DNA of 64,000 bases from Silurus meridionalis (taxonomy: Eukaryota > Chordata > Actinopteri > Siluriformes > Siluridae), in NCBI RefSeq assembly GCF_014805685.1, contig NC_060886.1:15969108-16033107 (forward strand), written 5' to 3'. Numbering within the stretch: the first letter of the stretch is position 1; each line of letters starts with the position of its first letter. The translations under genes were made by a program, and so were the position numbers. This document shows positions 1 through 11,175 of this stretch, one piece after another. The notes below the pieces were generated by a model that had not been told where the DNA came from, did no database searches, and saw only the letters and a list, made by a program, of their open reading frames with translations.

Positions 1-1373
1 ACTGCTCTAATTTACAGCCTGTATAGAATAACAATTTTCATTTTAACATTTAAAAATTGTTCAGACTGCACTTAGCCAAAGACAACTTGCTGATTACTGT
101 AACAGGTATGAAAAGAGAGAGACAGGGAAAATAGGCAGTGGTATAGGTCAAATATATTAATCCTTGCTTTGAATCAGTCTGAGTAGAATTAACTCAATTA
201 TACAAGTACAAAAGAAAACTTGTGCTGGAAATCGAATTTTTTTGCCGGGGGTAAAAACCACTTGTTCTCCACATCTTCAGTATCATCTTATAAAAAACAC
301 AACAAAAAGAACATTAACTTTCCTAGTACTGCATTGTTCTGTGGTCAGCACTAATAAGCTATTCATTACAGATCTTTATAATCAAAAGAAAAAATGAAAT
401 GTTCTTTTGTACACTTAATTGATGGAGGGATAAGCAACTAATGCCATTCAGACCTATTTATCTGACGCGAGCTGGTCACTAGACTGTGTTTATAATAAAC
501 TCATTGTTTCTTACATTACTGAGGATAAAAGACTATTTTGGATTTATACTGACTGCGAAACTCTTAGGTCAGAAAACGTGAAAAGCAGAAATGTTATGAT
601 AAAAGTTTGTGACCATGGGCACATATTACCGCTTAAATTGATAAAAACAGATAGAGAAATCAGAGGCAACAATACTATATACAAGATAAAGCACATCTTG
701 AAGCAATGTTTAAATCTTTTTATTATTAAATGTGAACGTGGTATCATTCATATGGGAAAACCTTTTAAGGGCTTATCTGTTTCTTATTTAAAATTTATTT
801 TGGTTTTTAATTATTATTCCAGCTCTATATTGGTTGGTCATACATATTTTATAAGTATATTAAACATGTGTATCCAACAGCACAGTACAGAAACGCTGTC
901 AATTTTTATTGAAGCCTATACACATTTCTAATGTTTTCCTGTTTGGACAATTCAAATTGCCTCCAGAGACTAAACTAAGCAACCATTAAACCAGAACCAG
1001 GCAACATTACAGTTCTTACAGAGCCCAGTAACTATCACATCCAAAATGAAATATCTATCACACACAAAATTTATATTTCATCCAGTTAAATCAGCTGATA
1101 CTTAGAAGCACTGAATAGATGTTTCCTAGGATCAAACAATAAGAGATTTATAAATTTAAGGCTAACAATTTTTAGAGTAAACATGTGCTAATCAACGAGT
1201 GAGTCCTGTGTATTTACAGAAGATAATGACATCTTTAAGTGAATAAAAGCTATTATTATGTTCATTATTATGTTTATCTGATGCCCATGAATTGTTCAGA
1301 TGAAGCACAATGTCACACAGTGTCCTCAAACTCCCATTTTAGAAAGCATAATGGGTTAAATATGCAGTGGGCA

Positions 1374-1693
1374 CTAATAGTCCTTTGTATTGTAGACCAC
1401 AAAGCCGATGACTTCAGAGTCCAGCATCTTAGTAAGTCTGTGGGCTCGTGACAAAAATTCGATCATGCTGGTGTGAGATAATTTACTCATCTTGATTCAT
1501 CCGAGGATCGTGCCTTGATTACTAGGGCTATGACTTTAGGAGTATTTTTATGCTCTACATCAGCCACTGACAGTTGAATGACGTGTCTGATTAGAGACCG
1601 ATTTGGCCTGAGAAAGTAATGTACATCATTAACAGGGTCTGCAAATCCACAAAATATGCTTTGATTTAACAGCTTGTATATGTTTGACCTCAT
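1374..1693 (-). pseudogene. Unidentified frameshifted coding-like fragment
   Basis: Two minus-strand reading frames follow each other with protein-like composition. The first runs from about 1,693 to a TGA at 1,487 and contains the strings HYFLRPNRSLIRHVIQLSV and KVIALVIKARSSDES. The second overlaps it, opens with MSKLSHTSMIEFLSRAHRL, and ends at a TAG at 1,374-1,376 after VIGFVVYNTKDY. They are offset by one frame exactly where the first stops, which suggests one ancestral reading frame broken by a single-base indel. A possible splice acceptor (TTTGCAG) sits near 1,640, but its phase does not fit efhc2 exon 14. I do not recognise the protein. It could be a decayed exon, a retrocopy, a transposon fragment or chance. 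Confidence 0.25.
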
Positions 1694-1987
1694 TTTTATT
1701 CATATTCATAATAACAGATCTGAGATGTCCTGTTTCTCAAGAACTCTTGTGAACTAGAGAGAGTGGAGCTGGGGTTTATTGCTAATGTGGTAAAGCTTTC
1801 TATAAGGAGATTATTTATTTATTATTTCTGGAAGGAATCTTCATTGAAACCTTTCTCAATATAAAGCTCATTTGGCCAAACAGCTTATGAACTAGCTTTT
1901 ATCTTTAATTTGTCCATCTGTCTGAAATAGATATACATAACAAACACACAAACATACTGCACAAAGGTGGTGTGGTAGAGTTAAAGC

Positions 1988-1993
1988 TTTATT
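1988..1993 (-). terminator. Poly(A) signal of the distal efhc2 terminal exon
   Basis: AATAAA on the minus strand, about 87 nt past the TGA at 2,080-2,082, giving a short 3' UTR of roughly 110 nt. Confidence 0.6.
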
Positions 1994-2079
1994 TGAACCA
2001 TTCTCTCATTCATACACATACCACCATGTTCTAATTGTTTATGTTGGTGCCTTTCAGAGAGAGGACAACTTCATGCCTC

Positions 2080-5000
2080 TCAGCTGATATTGTTAGTTTG
2101 AACATTGCTAAAGGCTTCATCCAGTAACAGAGTGTAGTTGATGGTTTTTACTGCAGGAACGACTGCCTCTCCCTTCGGGTCTAGATCAAACTGCAAATAG
2201 TGGGAAAATATAAACAGTGTAAAAGCTAGCATTCATCTCAGTATTTTTTTTTTTTTTACATTAATACACTTTTGAATTGGTCATTATTGGTCACAATGAT
2301 CTTCCTGGTAGTAGATAAAGATAACAGTCAAAGTATCAGGAGTAAACTTCACTAACACTAAGAAAAAAAATGCAGATTGCGAATACACATTAATGGAATA
2401 CACAAAGTTTCCATTTATTAAGGCACTGCAGCAATGGCATGAAGAAACTGAAGATGACGCTACTCCTCTTCTTAATGTCCCAAAAGCTCCTTGATAATGG
2501 CAGAGTATCCCACTAAGGTGTGGTCATCTAAAGTCGGCTTTGGCAGCGTAAGAGAAAATGGCTGGAAAGTGACCATCAGAAGGCTGTTAGCAAGTAATGC
2601 AAAGCAACAACATGCAAAGCAAAGAAAAGCAAATACTCAAACCTGCCTGTGTGCACTATAACACACTACTAGAGTCAGAGTTCTAAAGCAGGGGTTCTTA
2701 ACAGTTTTTTTTTTTTTAGATAGAGGCCTCAAAGTGTAAATCAATTCATAGACACATTTAATTAGATATTAATTTTATTACCAGCTATAGAAATTGCTTA
2801 CTCATTATTTAAATTAGTACTCGAATATTCTGGCTATTTGTTGATCTATAGATCTTTTATTCCTAATCTTTCTAATGACAGTACACCAGGTTCTGGTCTA
2901 ATCTGACCTTTTTCTTTTTTGGTCTAATTTTTCTGACCATAATAATAATAAATAAATAGTATGTGTATGTGTATCATATTTCACAAATACCAACTTTGAG
3001 AACCACCATGGACTGTCTTCATTCTGATTAAATATAAAAATCACAAAATAATCAAAAGCCCCATCTACTGGTCAAAACACCTAAACTCCCCTTTTCACCA
3101 CTTATTTTGTAAACTCTGGGCCAGATGGTTTTGCTTAGAATGTTATGCGGCATAGCACGCTAAATTAAAGGGCTGCAATAAAAAAATACTTGACTGGGTT
3201 TTTTTCAAGGCTGATTTGAATGAGGTGAGGCTTAGAGGTGCCTCTGTGGTAGGTTGAGAGCCACAGACGAGAACTTTGCCACCTGGCCCTCATTTCCAAA
3301 CACACTTTTCACTTTTTCAGCTCTGAGTATGTGTGGCTGTGTCTGCTAATGATGGCAGACAAAGCTTCAAGAGAAAAGCTTCAGCACAGTTCATTGATGT
3401 CTAACAAATCATTGAAACATCACCTTCTCCGGTGCCTTCAGCTGTATTTAACTGGTGTTAACTCACTTTCATAGCAGCGTCTGGTGGAAGTGGTATGGAG
3501 GCATTCTCTTTCCAATTGATTGCTGACAGGAAAGCGTGATAGTCTATCTTCCCAGACTCATTCTCAAATCTGAATGGCAACAAAAGCCAAAAAGAGATTT
3601 TAAATAAAGATGTGTAAAATATAATTTTAGTTAAACATTGAAATAAAAAGTCAAATAGAACTATTTACTTTTGCAGAAGGGCTTTCAAAAGTTCATCGTC
3701 CAGTGGCAAACGGAAGGATTTGCAGATGATCCTAGCTTCTTTGGTGGAAAGATGCCCACTTCTTTATCATGGCAAAAAAAACAAAACAAAAAATAAGACA
3801 AAAAATTGGGCAAAATAATTCACATAATTAGATAGACATAATTTCATAAAATAACAACTTCTTTACTCATTAGACAGAAATGTAAAATAACTGGCCAGTC
3901 CAAAACACATGCACATTAATCCACTGGTGTTCCCAGTCATTTATTTGCTACATGCCACAAATCTGGGGAGATCATCTGGTTCCAATGCTTCACTTGTACC
4001 ACTGGAACTAATCACAGCTCCTGAATGTGGAGCCGCAGGGTCTGCAGACTGACGCTGCTCTACCTCAGGCTTAGTGTTTGTGTGCACCATGTCTTTCTAA
4101 AAATGCACAGGCATGCTTATTTCTGTATGAAACTATCATTCATGTGACACCCTGCAACGTTTATATGTGGGGTGAAAGATAATAGTTTGTGGTCACGTTA
4201 GAGTGAGGCACGCATTAGAACTGAGTGCATAACATATTAAGACTTGACCAAGGGCCATGCTCCATCTCCTGGCTGTTGATGTAAAAAGCAGACAAGTGTA
4301 ACATAGCTCCCGTTATACCTGTCTCGGTCCTCATGTGTGAAAACTCGCAGCATGTCTAAGAAACTCTCAAACTGTTTCTTCTTCAGGTGATCATGAGTGA
4401 CGGCGAGCATGAGGCCCATGTCCAGCTCAGGCTGCTCTTTCACCGAGTAGATACGGGCTAACACTATGATCTCATGCTCCGACAGCTGACCATCCATATC
4501 TGCCAACAGAGACCTGTAAGGACACAAAGGCACTCAGCTGCTCAATCACATGGAGCACTGTCTGACAAGAAATCCATGGAGAATATGTTGTGTTTTCACT
4601 TGTGTGGCTTAGCGAAGACATGAATGCATGCTGTCTGTGAAGCAAGTAGGATTGGACAAGAGTGTGTGCGAGTTTTTTCTGCTGTTAGGGTAATGTGTAT
4701 TCCCTGCATACTTCCCCAGGTGCTTCATGTGATCATGTCGGTTAAAGGGGGAAAATGTTAATGTTCATGTGCTTATTAAATACATATTCTGAGTTTGGCT
4801 CCTTACCTGAAAGACTCATAAGGAATGAATCCAGTGTTGCCTGAATCAGTTAAACTCAGGAACTGTTTGATTTCCTTTTTCTTCTCCTCAGGAATTGATT
4901 TTAACTTGCTTAAAATGGTGCCAATGTTGGCCTTGGGAAACTATGCAAGAATAGTAGTCAAAGCATATCTGTGAATTAATGGCTATTCAAATAGAATTTC

Positions 5001-6371
5001 CAATTGCAAAATACTATAAGGGACAAGACTAAAGTAAAAACAATAACAAGAATGAGAGAATAATACATGTGCATTACCTCTTCTGCATGCTGTTCCATAT
5101 AGTTGAAAACATACTCATCAGCATCCACTAATTGAAAAGGCTGACTGTTTATAATGAGTTTGGCTCCCACATACAAGTCTTGAGCTTTGTAGTACTCAGA
5201 CATCTCACTCTTAAGGAGCTCCTGTCCTGGTTTCTTCACGCGACATCTCTCCAGGTATTTACCTCCAATAACCCCTTCAGTATAATATGTGTACATTTGT
5301 ATCAGTTTATTCTGTAACTCCATTAGGAATTCGAAAACTTTATTCCAAATTGCAATATTTTTTATTAAATGTAAAAATTATTACAATTGTGGTAAGTGAA
5401 AAAGAAATTCATTATATAAATGAATGTATGTACAGTACAAAAAATCTGTACTGTTGAAATACCAATGACAATTTTTGAAAAGTAGTCTAAAATTCTGTAA
5501 CTGTTTTGATCAGGTTTCAAATATTCCCACATCTATCACAATTTATTAAAGATCAAGTGACCTATAGACAATTTTTTCTCTAGTATCTACAACTTGTGAG
5601 ACAAAAAAGAAAAATGGAAACAATTGGTGCCAATAGAATAGGGAACAAAGGTGACCTACCTGAGTTCTTCTGGATGGGTTCAAACACTGCTATAGTGTCA
5701 TCACTGAGGAAGAAGGAGATGATGAACGTGCGGTCCTTGTTGATACGGTTGTCTATAATCATCTTGCCCACAAATCTCAGTTCGTGGCTTACCAGACCTT
5801 GCCTGACATATACAAATAATAGATTAGAACATTTTGACTTATATTACTATCAACAACCACAATGTATAATAAAGCTAAAATTTTATGAAATACTAATCTT
5901 GCTTTTGGGATTATAGTTTGGGATTCAATTATAGAAATAAAAAAGTTGTTTAATTGAATCCAGAATGATTGTCTAAAGACAGTACAGACAAGAGACCAGC
6001 CTTGTCTGCCATCCATTACTGCACACATTCAGAGTGGAAAAGCACAAGTAGAACCGACAAGGAACTTAACCCCAAGTCAGATCAATCAAATGCTCAGGAG
6101 ATGCTGGTGTGTTGGTTAGTTTAAATATTCGTTTTGTTTAACGGTGGAATGAAATGTCTAGCATGTCCTGAGGGAATGTATTCCAGAAAGCATCTGGTTA
6201 CCTGTCTTTTTTCATTAGCTTCCTGAAGTCTTTCTTAGGGCGTTTGAGTATCAGCCCACGGCAGGAGCTAAGAGAGTCCTCCTCTGATCCAAAGCCATTG
6301 TAAGGAGGGACCTGGACATTAACTTTAGCTGGTGGTGGAGCCGTGTACTTCACAGGAGTTAAGTCCACTAC

Positions 6372-6422
<51 letters not shown>

Positions 6423-9400
6423 TTTCAGTCTTGACATGAGCAGGTTAAAAACCTGTTTATATTTATACCAGTACATCACTAGGTTAAATGCAAAGTACAA
6501 GTAACATAACTATCAGTGAAATTTATAACAGAAAACATTTTTTTTCCTCATAATTTTGCAACTCTGACATTTGAACTCAATAGTGACATCATGTGGTCAC
6601 ATTCTCATAAAACACACTTGACCCGATGGAATCTTCTTCTTCCCAAATACAGGCAGAGTCTGGAACACTCATACTTTTCATTTTCACTGAAACTGGAACT
6701 GATGAAGTTTTATACATAGAACCTACATATGCTAACGCTAGAACTTACCGACGCCATATTTGGAACGATAGTACTCTTTGGTGAAGTTGTCACAGTCACA
6801 AATCACCACTCTACGGCCCCAGACGTTAATGACCCCTCCTACATTCAGGTCACAATCTTTGTAGAACTCCTCATTTACAGCACCAGTCTTGAGATCATAC
6901 ACATATACAGGAACAGTTTAATCTTTTCCAAATTTATCACTAACTCAGATAATGAATAAACAAGCTATGATTGTACTTGAGAAATAAAACCATTAAGAAA
7001 TGTAATTTAATAATAGATGTATTCTAAGTGTATCAGTGACAATTTTTTAAATTGCTCCTTTGTAACTCACTTTGAGGCTGTCAAGTATGTAGCGACCCCC
7101 ATGTCCCATTGGCCCAAATACATTCAGGACAGTGCGGTCTGTTATTTCACCGGGCAGACGTTTGGGAGAAGGAGCATGCTGTTAAGGAAAGGCAAAGAGA
7201 AAATAACTGCAATCTGTCTCGAAAAAGAATTGGCTGTTGGATAATTATAAATATATTTTAAAGGCAATTATTTTCTCACTAGGAAAATTGCAAAAAAATT
7301 TTAAATCACTAGAAAAGTATTGAGTACTTGCTGACAGCATGACAAGATAAATTAATGCATGGGTGATGGGGAAGCTCATCCAAGCAGAAGATGAGACAAA
7401 GAGAAGAGAAGTGGTTTTAGTGCTTTGTTGTCAATTTTGTACCAATAATGATAGAATTTACAGAACAGTAAATTGTATGTTAATATGTCATTGTTTATTA
7501 CTCTTCCAGTAATGATGAAATTTAGATGAGTGAGTCAACACATAAGTCACTGTGCTCCAACGGTTCCATCACTACTGGACTAGAACAGTAGACTACTAGC
7601 TGTGTGTCTGTGCAGGATTTTGAGTTTTTACAATCCCAGTTAAAAATTTAAACAAAAAATGTTAATGTGGAAAAAAAAAAGAATACAATCATTTGCAATT
7701 TCATAAAACCACATTTTGTTTATAATAGAACACAGAAAACATATTAAATATTGTTATGAAAATTACTGCATGGGCTCAGAAACACGTCCAAAAAATCATT
7801 GTGTGTGAACACAGTTTGCCATGTTGTACATAAGTGCAGGTTAAAGCTATAGTATGCAAAGAAGAAGCCATACAGTATGTAAACATGATCCAGAAACGCT
7901 GATGTCTTCTCTGTGAGAAAACTTATCTGTGATCAGACAAATCGAAATGTAAAATTCTTTTGAACTAAAGATGAGAGGGACCATCCATCTTATCATCAGT
8001 GCTCCGTTCAAAAGCCTGCATTTCTAATAAAATGGAGACGCATTAGTGCCTATGGAATGGGCAGCTTTCACATCTGGAAAGGCACCATTAATGCTGAAAG
8101 GTATATACAAGTTTTAGAAAAATAAATGCTTCCATCCAGAGGATGTATTTTTCAGCAAGACAATCATTAACTGCATACTGCATCTATTAGAGCAACATGG
8201 CTTTGTAGTAGAAGAATCTGGGTGCTAAACTGGTCTGCCTGCAGTTCAAACCTTTCATCATTTGAAAACATTTGGCGCATCATGAAACAAAAAATGCGAC
8301 AAGGAAGATCCAGGAGTGAAAAACTAGAATCCTATATCAAACCCAAATGGGAAAACATTTCCCTCAAAAAACTACAGCAATTGGTCTCCTCAGTTCTCAG
8401 ATGTATACAGACGGTTTTTAAAATAGGAGAGGATACTACACAGTGGCCCTGTCACACATTTTTGAAGGACATGTTTAAAATTACCTTTTTTTTTTTTGCT
8501 TAAAATCGCTTTTCCATTAAAAATTTCCTCAGTTTGTTGGTGAAATTAGATATGGGTTTATGAGATTTTCAAATCACTGACTTCTGTTTTATTTACATTT
8601 TACACTTTGCCATTTAAAAGTTTTTTGAAATTAGGGTTGTAAATCACAACATATGAGATCTTGCCACACACCTTTGGAAGCTTGCTTCTGTGTAAAAATT
8701 TAGGAGCAGTATCTCGGCCAGAGTTTGCATTTACGACTTCTACTATTTCTATGGTGTCATCTGCCAAGAAGTAGTGTAGGATCAACTGTCTTTGGTCTCC
8801 AAACATGCTCTGGGTATCATCCCAGTTGCAATAAAAGCGCAGAACATTGCGGTCATGCTGAAGGAACTGTTTTAAGGTATCCTGCCTCTCAAATGGGCGC
8901 AGTGGATTCATGCTGTCCTCCACCTGTGAAAGTAAAGGACACAGTCTGAGAACACACTGTTGCTATTCTGTTTCCAGTTTGGAGACGCAGACACATACTT
9001 ACCCCCTTACGCATTGTTGTATATTGGTCTGGTGGTGTTATAACAGGGGCATTGAGACGCACACCCATTTTCCTCAAAAAGTTACATGTGAAAGAGTCAC
9101 AGTCTGTTATTGTAAAGGTCCTGGAGAAGAAAACCATTTTCTGATTTATATTAAAGTGGTACAAATTGTAAAACTGGTCATCAGCAGGAGCAGGGAGAGG
9201 AATGCGTTGGCGGTGAATAAGAGTTCCTGCATGGAGAGGGAATGGCTTAGCAACAAGTTGATTGCATAGAATTGTCAATCTTCAATTTGTCATTTATAGG
9301 ATGTACCTTGTGTAATGCCACTATTTCTGAACTCTGGTTCCACAATTTGTATGGTGTTGTCTTCCAAGTAGAAATAAATCTTACATTGTCGAATTCTGTA

Positions 9401-11091
9401 AGTTTCCTCTCTGCTCGAAGTAACAGATTCTTGGAAATATGCATCGAAGCAAAGAACCTAAGGCAACAGAAACATTTCTTATTGCTATCTGCACACTTTA
9501 CTGCTCTGGTTAGCTGGTTATCTTTTATCTACAAACCTGTTTGTCAAACTCTATCCAGGAGGGGACGTCACTGCCTTCTCCTTTGGTGTATTTCAGTCGT
9601 GGTGTTTGGCCGAAAAGCAATTCTCCTCCAATGCCAGGTTTCTTTGCACCCACCATCATTGGCTCATCTTTGAAGTAATCAAAATGCTGAGACTTGTGAA
9701 ACCTTTCTTTTCCCACCTATAGAAAAAATCAAGTTATTGAAAGAAGTCTTTTACACATTATTTAAAAACAATACAATTAACAATAGATTTGAGTGACCAA
9801 AAAAACCCACACCCCACAATAAGAGCAGTTTTGTGTACAGAGGCATCAGGTTCAAACATATTTGGGTCTGTGGCTACTTGAACCATACGGGAAACACAAT
9901 TTGTACTGCATATGGGTGAAAACTCAGGTCTTGTTCTGTGCATGTGTGAAATGTCTACTACTTCCTGTCATTGCCAGTCAGTCTAGCGATATGGATTCTT
10001 TGCGTTTAATAAATCCATGTGTGAATGAGTGAATGAATGAATGAAGGATGGAAGGAATGAATTAATTTATGTATATATAAATAACTATCTTGTGTGTCTC
10101 TTAAATGCAGAAATTGGTAAAGTATGCTACAATAAGTAGAACCGTTAAGTAGAACATATCTACAGAGAATGTAATTAAAACACTTTTTTTACACACACTT
10201 ATATACCTAAATTGGGTCTAATAAATGTAAACTATTTTTTTACATTTCTCCATTTATTTAATTGTATATAAGCAATTTAATTTGTGGCAATTTATTTAAA
10301 AGAATATTCCAAATGTATTAAAAAAGAATCACTGGTAAAGAACTCATTTCGGTCTAAACCGGGTGGTGTCAACAATATTACAAAAACTGGAAACTCAGGA
10401 CAAGAAGTAGATGCATTTGTGCACACGCGCAGTAACAGTCATGTTTCTGATATGGATCGAGTAGCCACAGGGCCCCTTCATTCCAGGGAGAAGAAACTGA
10501 TGACCGCAAACAACAACAGTGGGCTGTTATGATAATTTAATGTGTGTCATTACAGTATAAGAAAAACTGCAAATAATCCTAGTAGACAATTTTTTTTTTT
10601 TTTGCATTATTGCGACTTTAAAGAAAACTGACTTCCAAATATCATCTTTCCATTTTAGTTTTAAATGTAAGAAAAAATATTTTGTATGTCAATGAAAGAA
10701 GAATCATGCTGTGTATAATAAACTGATAAAATATATTATATTGTTATTATATTGTCATATATATATATATATATATACTGTGTATAAAAATAGGTCACTA
10801 TATCTGTATAAACTTTACCATTTATTTTAAGAGCTGTCATACTTAATTTAGTGCAGTTTAATACTTAATGTAGAAATACATTTTTTATATGTAAAACCTT
10901 TTTTTAAGGCAACAAACATTCACCTTGGGACAGTCAACCAACACTAGTTATTCCAAGCCGCACACATCAGCTGCCCAACATTACAGAAGACAAGAGCCCT
11001 ATCCCGCTCATTGTAATTTTCATTTTCAACTGTAAACTGATATAATGTATAAACTTACAGTTTTGTAGCGTGAATATCCAGGTAAAGCCAT
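2080..11091 (-). CDS. efhc2: EFHC2, EF-hand/DM10 ciliary microtubule protein (15 exons)
   Basis: Exons, 5' to 3': 11091-11059, 9716-9537, 9457-9307, 9226-9003, 8923-8672, 7178-7071, 6887-6749, 6367-6202, 5802-5660, 5274-5078, 4940-4807, 4513-4319, 3758-3669, 3569-3467, 2190-2080. They join in phase into 2,226 nt (741 aa; human EFHC2 is 749). The start MALPGYSRY resembles human MALPL; exon 2 carries the conserved [11 protein letters not shown] block. Three DM10 modules lie at about residues 75-180, 225-360 and 420-530, each with a DDTI-type motif (ADDTIEI and [10 protein letters not shown] in the last two), and a degenerate EF-hand pair follows at about 545-640. The family is known to lie inside ciliary doublet microtubules (Rib72-like); a structural axonemal role is inferred from that. 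The end [14 protein letters not shown] matches the human C-terminal pattern. A second last exon exists at 2,472-2,561. Confidence 0.95.
2414..2419 (-). terminator. Poly(A) signal of the proximal efhc2 terminal exon
   Basis: AATAAA on the minus strand, about 55 nt past the TAA at 2,472, well placed to end a transcript using the proximal last exon. Confidence 0.45.
2472..2561 (-). CDS. efhc2: Alternative proximal terminal exon of efhc2
   Basis: A phase-0 acceptor (CTTTCCAG, 2,569-2,562) opens a 29-codon frame that ends in TAA at 2,472-2,474. Exon 14 also ends in phase 0, so it can splice either here (734-aa protein) or to 2,190-2,080 (741 aa). The frame ends [13 protein letters not shown], which has the same spacing of Tyr and aliphatic residues as [11 protein letters not shown] in the distal exon, so the two may be tandem duplicates. 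An AATAAA lies about 55 nt downstream at 2,414-2,419. Usage is not shown by sequence alone. Confidence 0.55.
   Translation of the reverse strand, partial: PFSLTLPKPTLDDHTLVGYSAIIKELLGH
6373..6421. repeat. (AC)n microsatellite beside efhc2 exon 8
   Basis: About 24 AC units start 5 bp upstream, in the transcript direction, of the exon 8 acceptor (exon begins at 6,367). Read on the minus strand they form a GT tract where a polypyrimidine tract would normally lie. Confidence 0.95.
7631..8639 (+). mobile_element. Degenerate Tc1/mariner-like transposon in efhc2 intron 5
   Basis: The element has matching ends: CAATCCCAGTT at 7,631 and the reverse complement of AATTAGGGTTG near 8,639, with TA on both sides (7,629-7,630 and 8,640-8,641), the target site typical of Tc1/mariner. 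Inside, 7,970-8,480 resembles the end of a DDE transposase: a phrase for [19 protein letters not shown], the decayed form of the D-L-S-P-I-E-N-x-W motif, followed by [11 protein letters not shown]. Frameshifts and stops make it inactive. It lies opposite to efhc2. The short element at 60,201-60,664 has related ends. Confidence 0.85.
10027..10310. repeat. Dispersed repeat copy in efhc2 intron 1
   Basis: A GAATGAATGAATG run leads into GGATGGAAGGAATGAA and then a stretch with AGTAGAAC twice. The same order of words occurs at about 56,185-56,420 inside the hAT-like element in dipk2b intron 4, so this is probably a fragment of that family. No clear ends are visible. Intron 1 also has a short (TA)n at about 10,756-10,778. 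Confidence 0.5.
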
Positions 11092-11161
11092 TTTTAATGT
11101 GATAATGATAAATACTTTTCACGGAAACTGTTCGTGGGGAACTAGCCGGACTGCAGTTCAC

Positions 11162-11175
11162 GTTGCTATAGTGAC
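11162..11175. promoter_or_regulatory. RFX X-box in the efhc2 promoter
   Basis: GTTGCT-AT-AGTGAC fits the X-box consensus RYYNYY(N1-3)RRNRAC at every position. It lies 71-84 bp above the efhc2 ATG (11,091), the usual distance for ciliary genes controlled by RFX factors. A half-site GTTGCC follows at about 11,194. Confidence 0.7.

Larger units (their letters stand above)
1..2079. other. Intergenic DNA downstream of efhc2
   Basis: AT-rich sequence without a recognisable complete gene. The only coding-like stretch is the minus-strand fragment at 1,374-1,693, listed separately. The last 90 bases before 2,080 are the efhc2 3' UTR, ending near the AATAAA at 1,988-1,993. By human synteny NDP and the MAO genes would lie beyond this edge, but no exon of either is visible here. 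Confidence 0.6.
2191..4806. other. efhc2 introns 11 to 14: no further element recognised
   Basis: Apart from exons 12-14 and the proximal terminal exon this stretch holds AT-rich intron with short poly-T runs (for example near 2,247 and 2,706). Intron 12 (3,759-4,318) has an acceptor-like TTTTAG near 4,098 followed by an open frame to TAA at about 3,948. Its phase does not fit exon 12, so I do not call it an exon. Confidence 0.5.

Noticed and set aside
3948..4098. Possible additional efhc2 exon in intron 12
   Set aside because: There is a TTTTAG acceptor and an open frame of about 50 codons ending at a TAA that overlaps AATAAA, but exon 12 leaves two bases and that phase hits a stop after 12 codons; exon 12 joins exon 13 directly in phase and matches human spacing.
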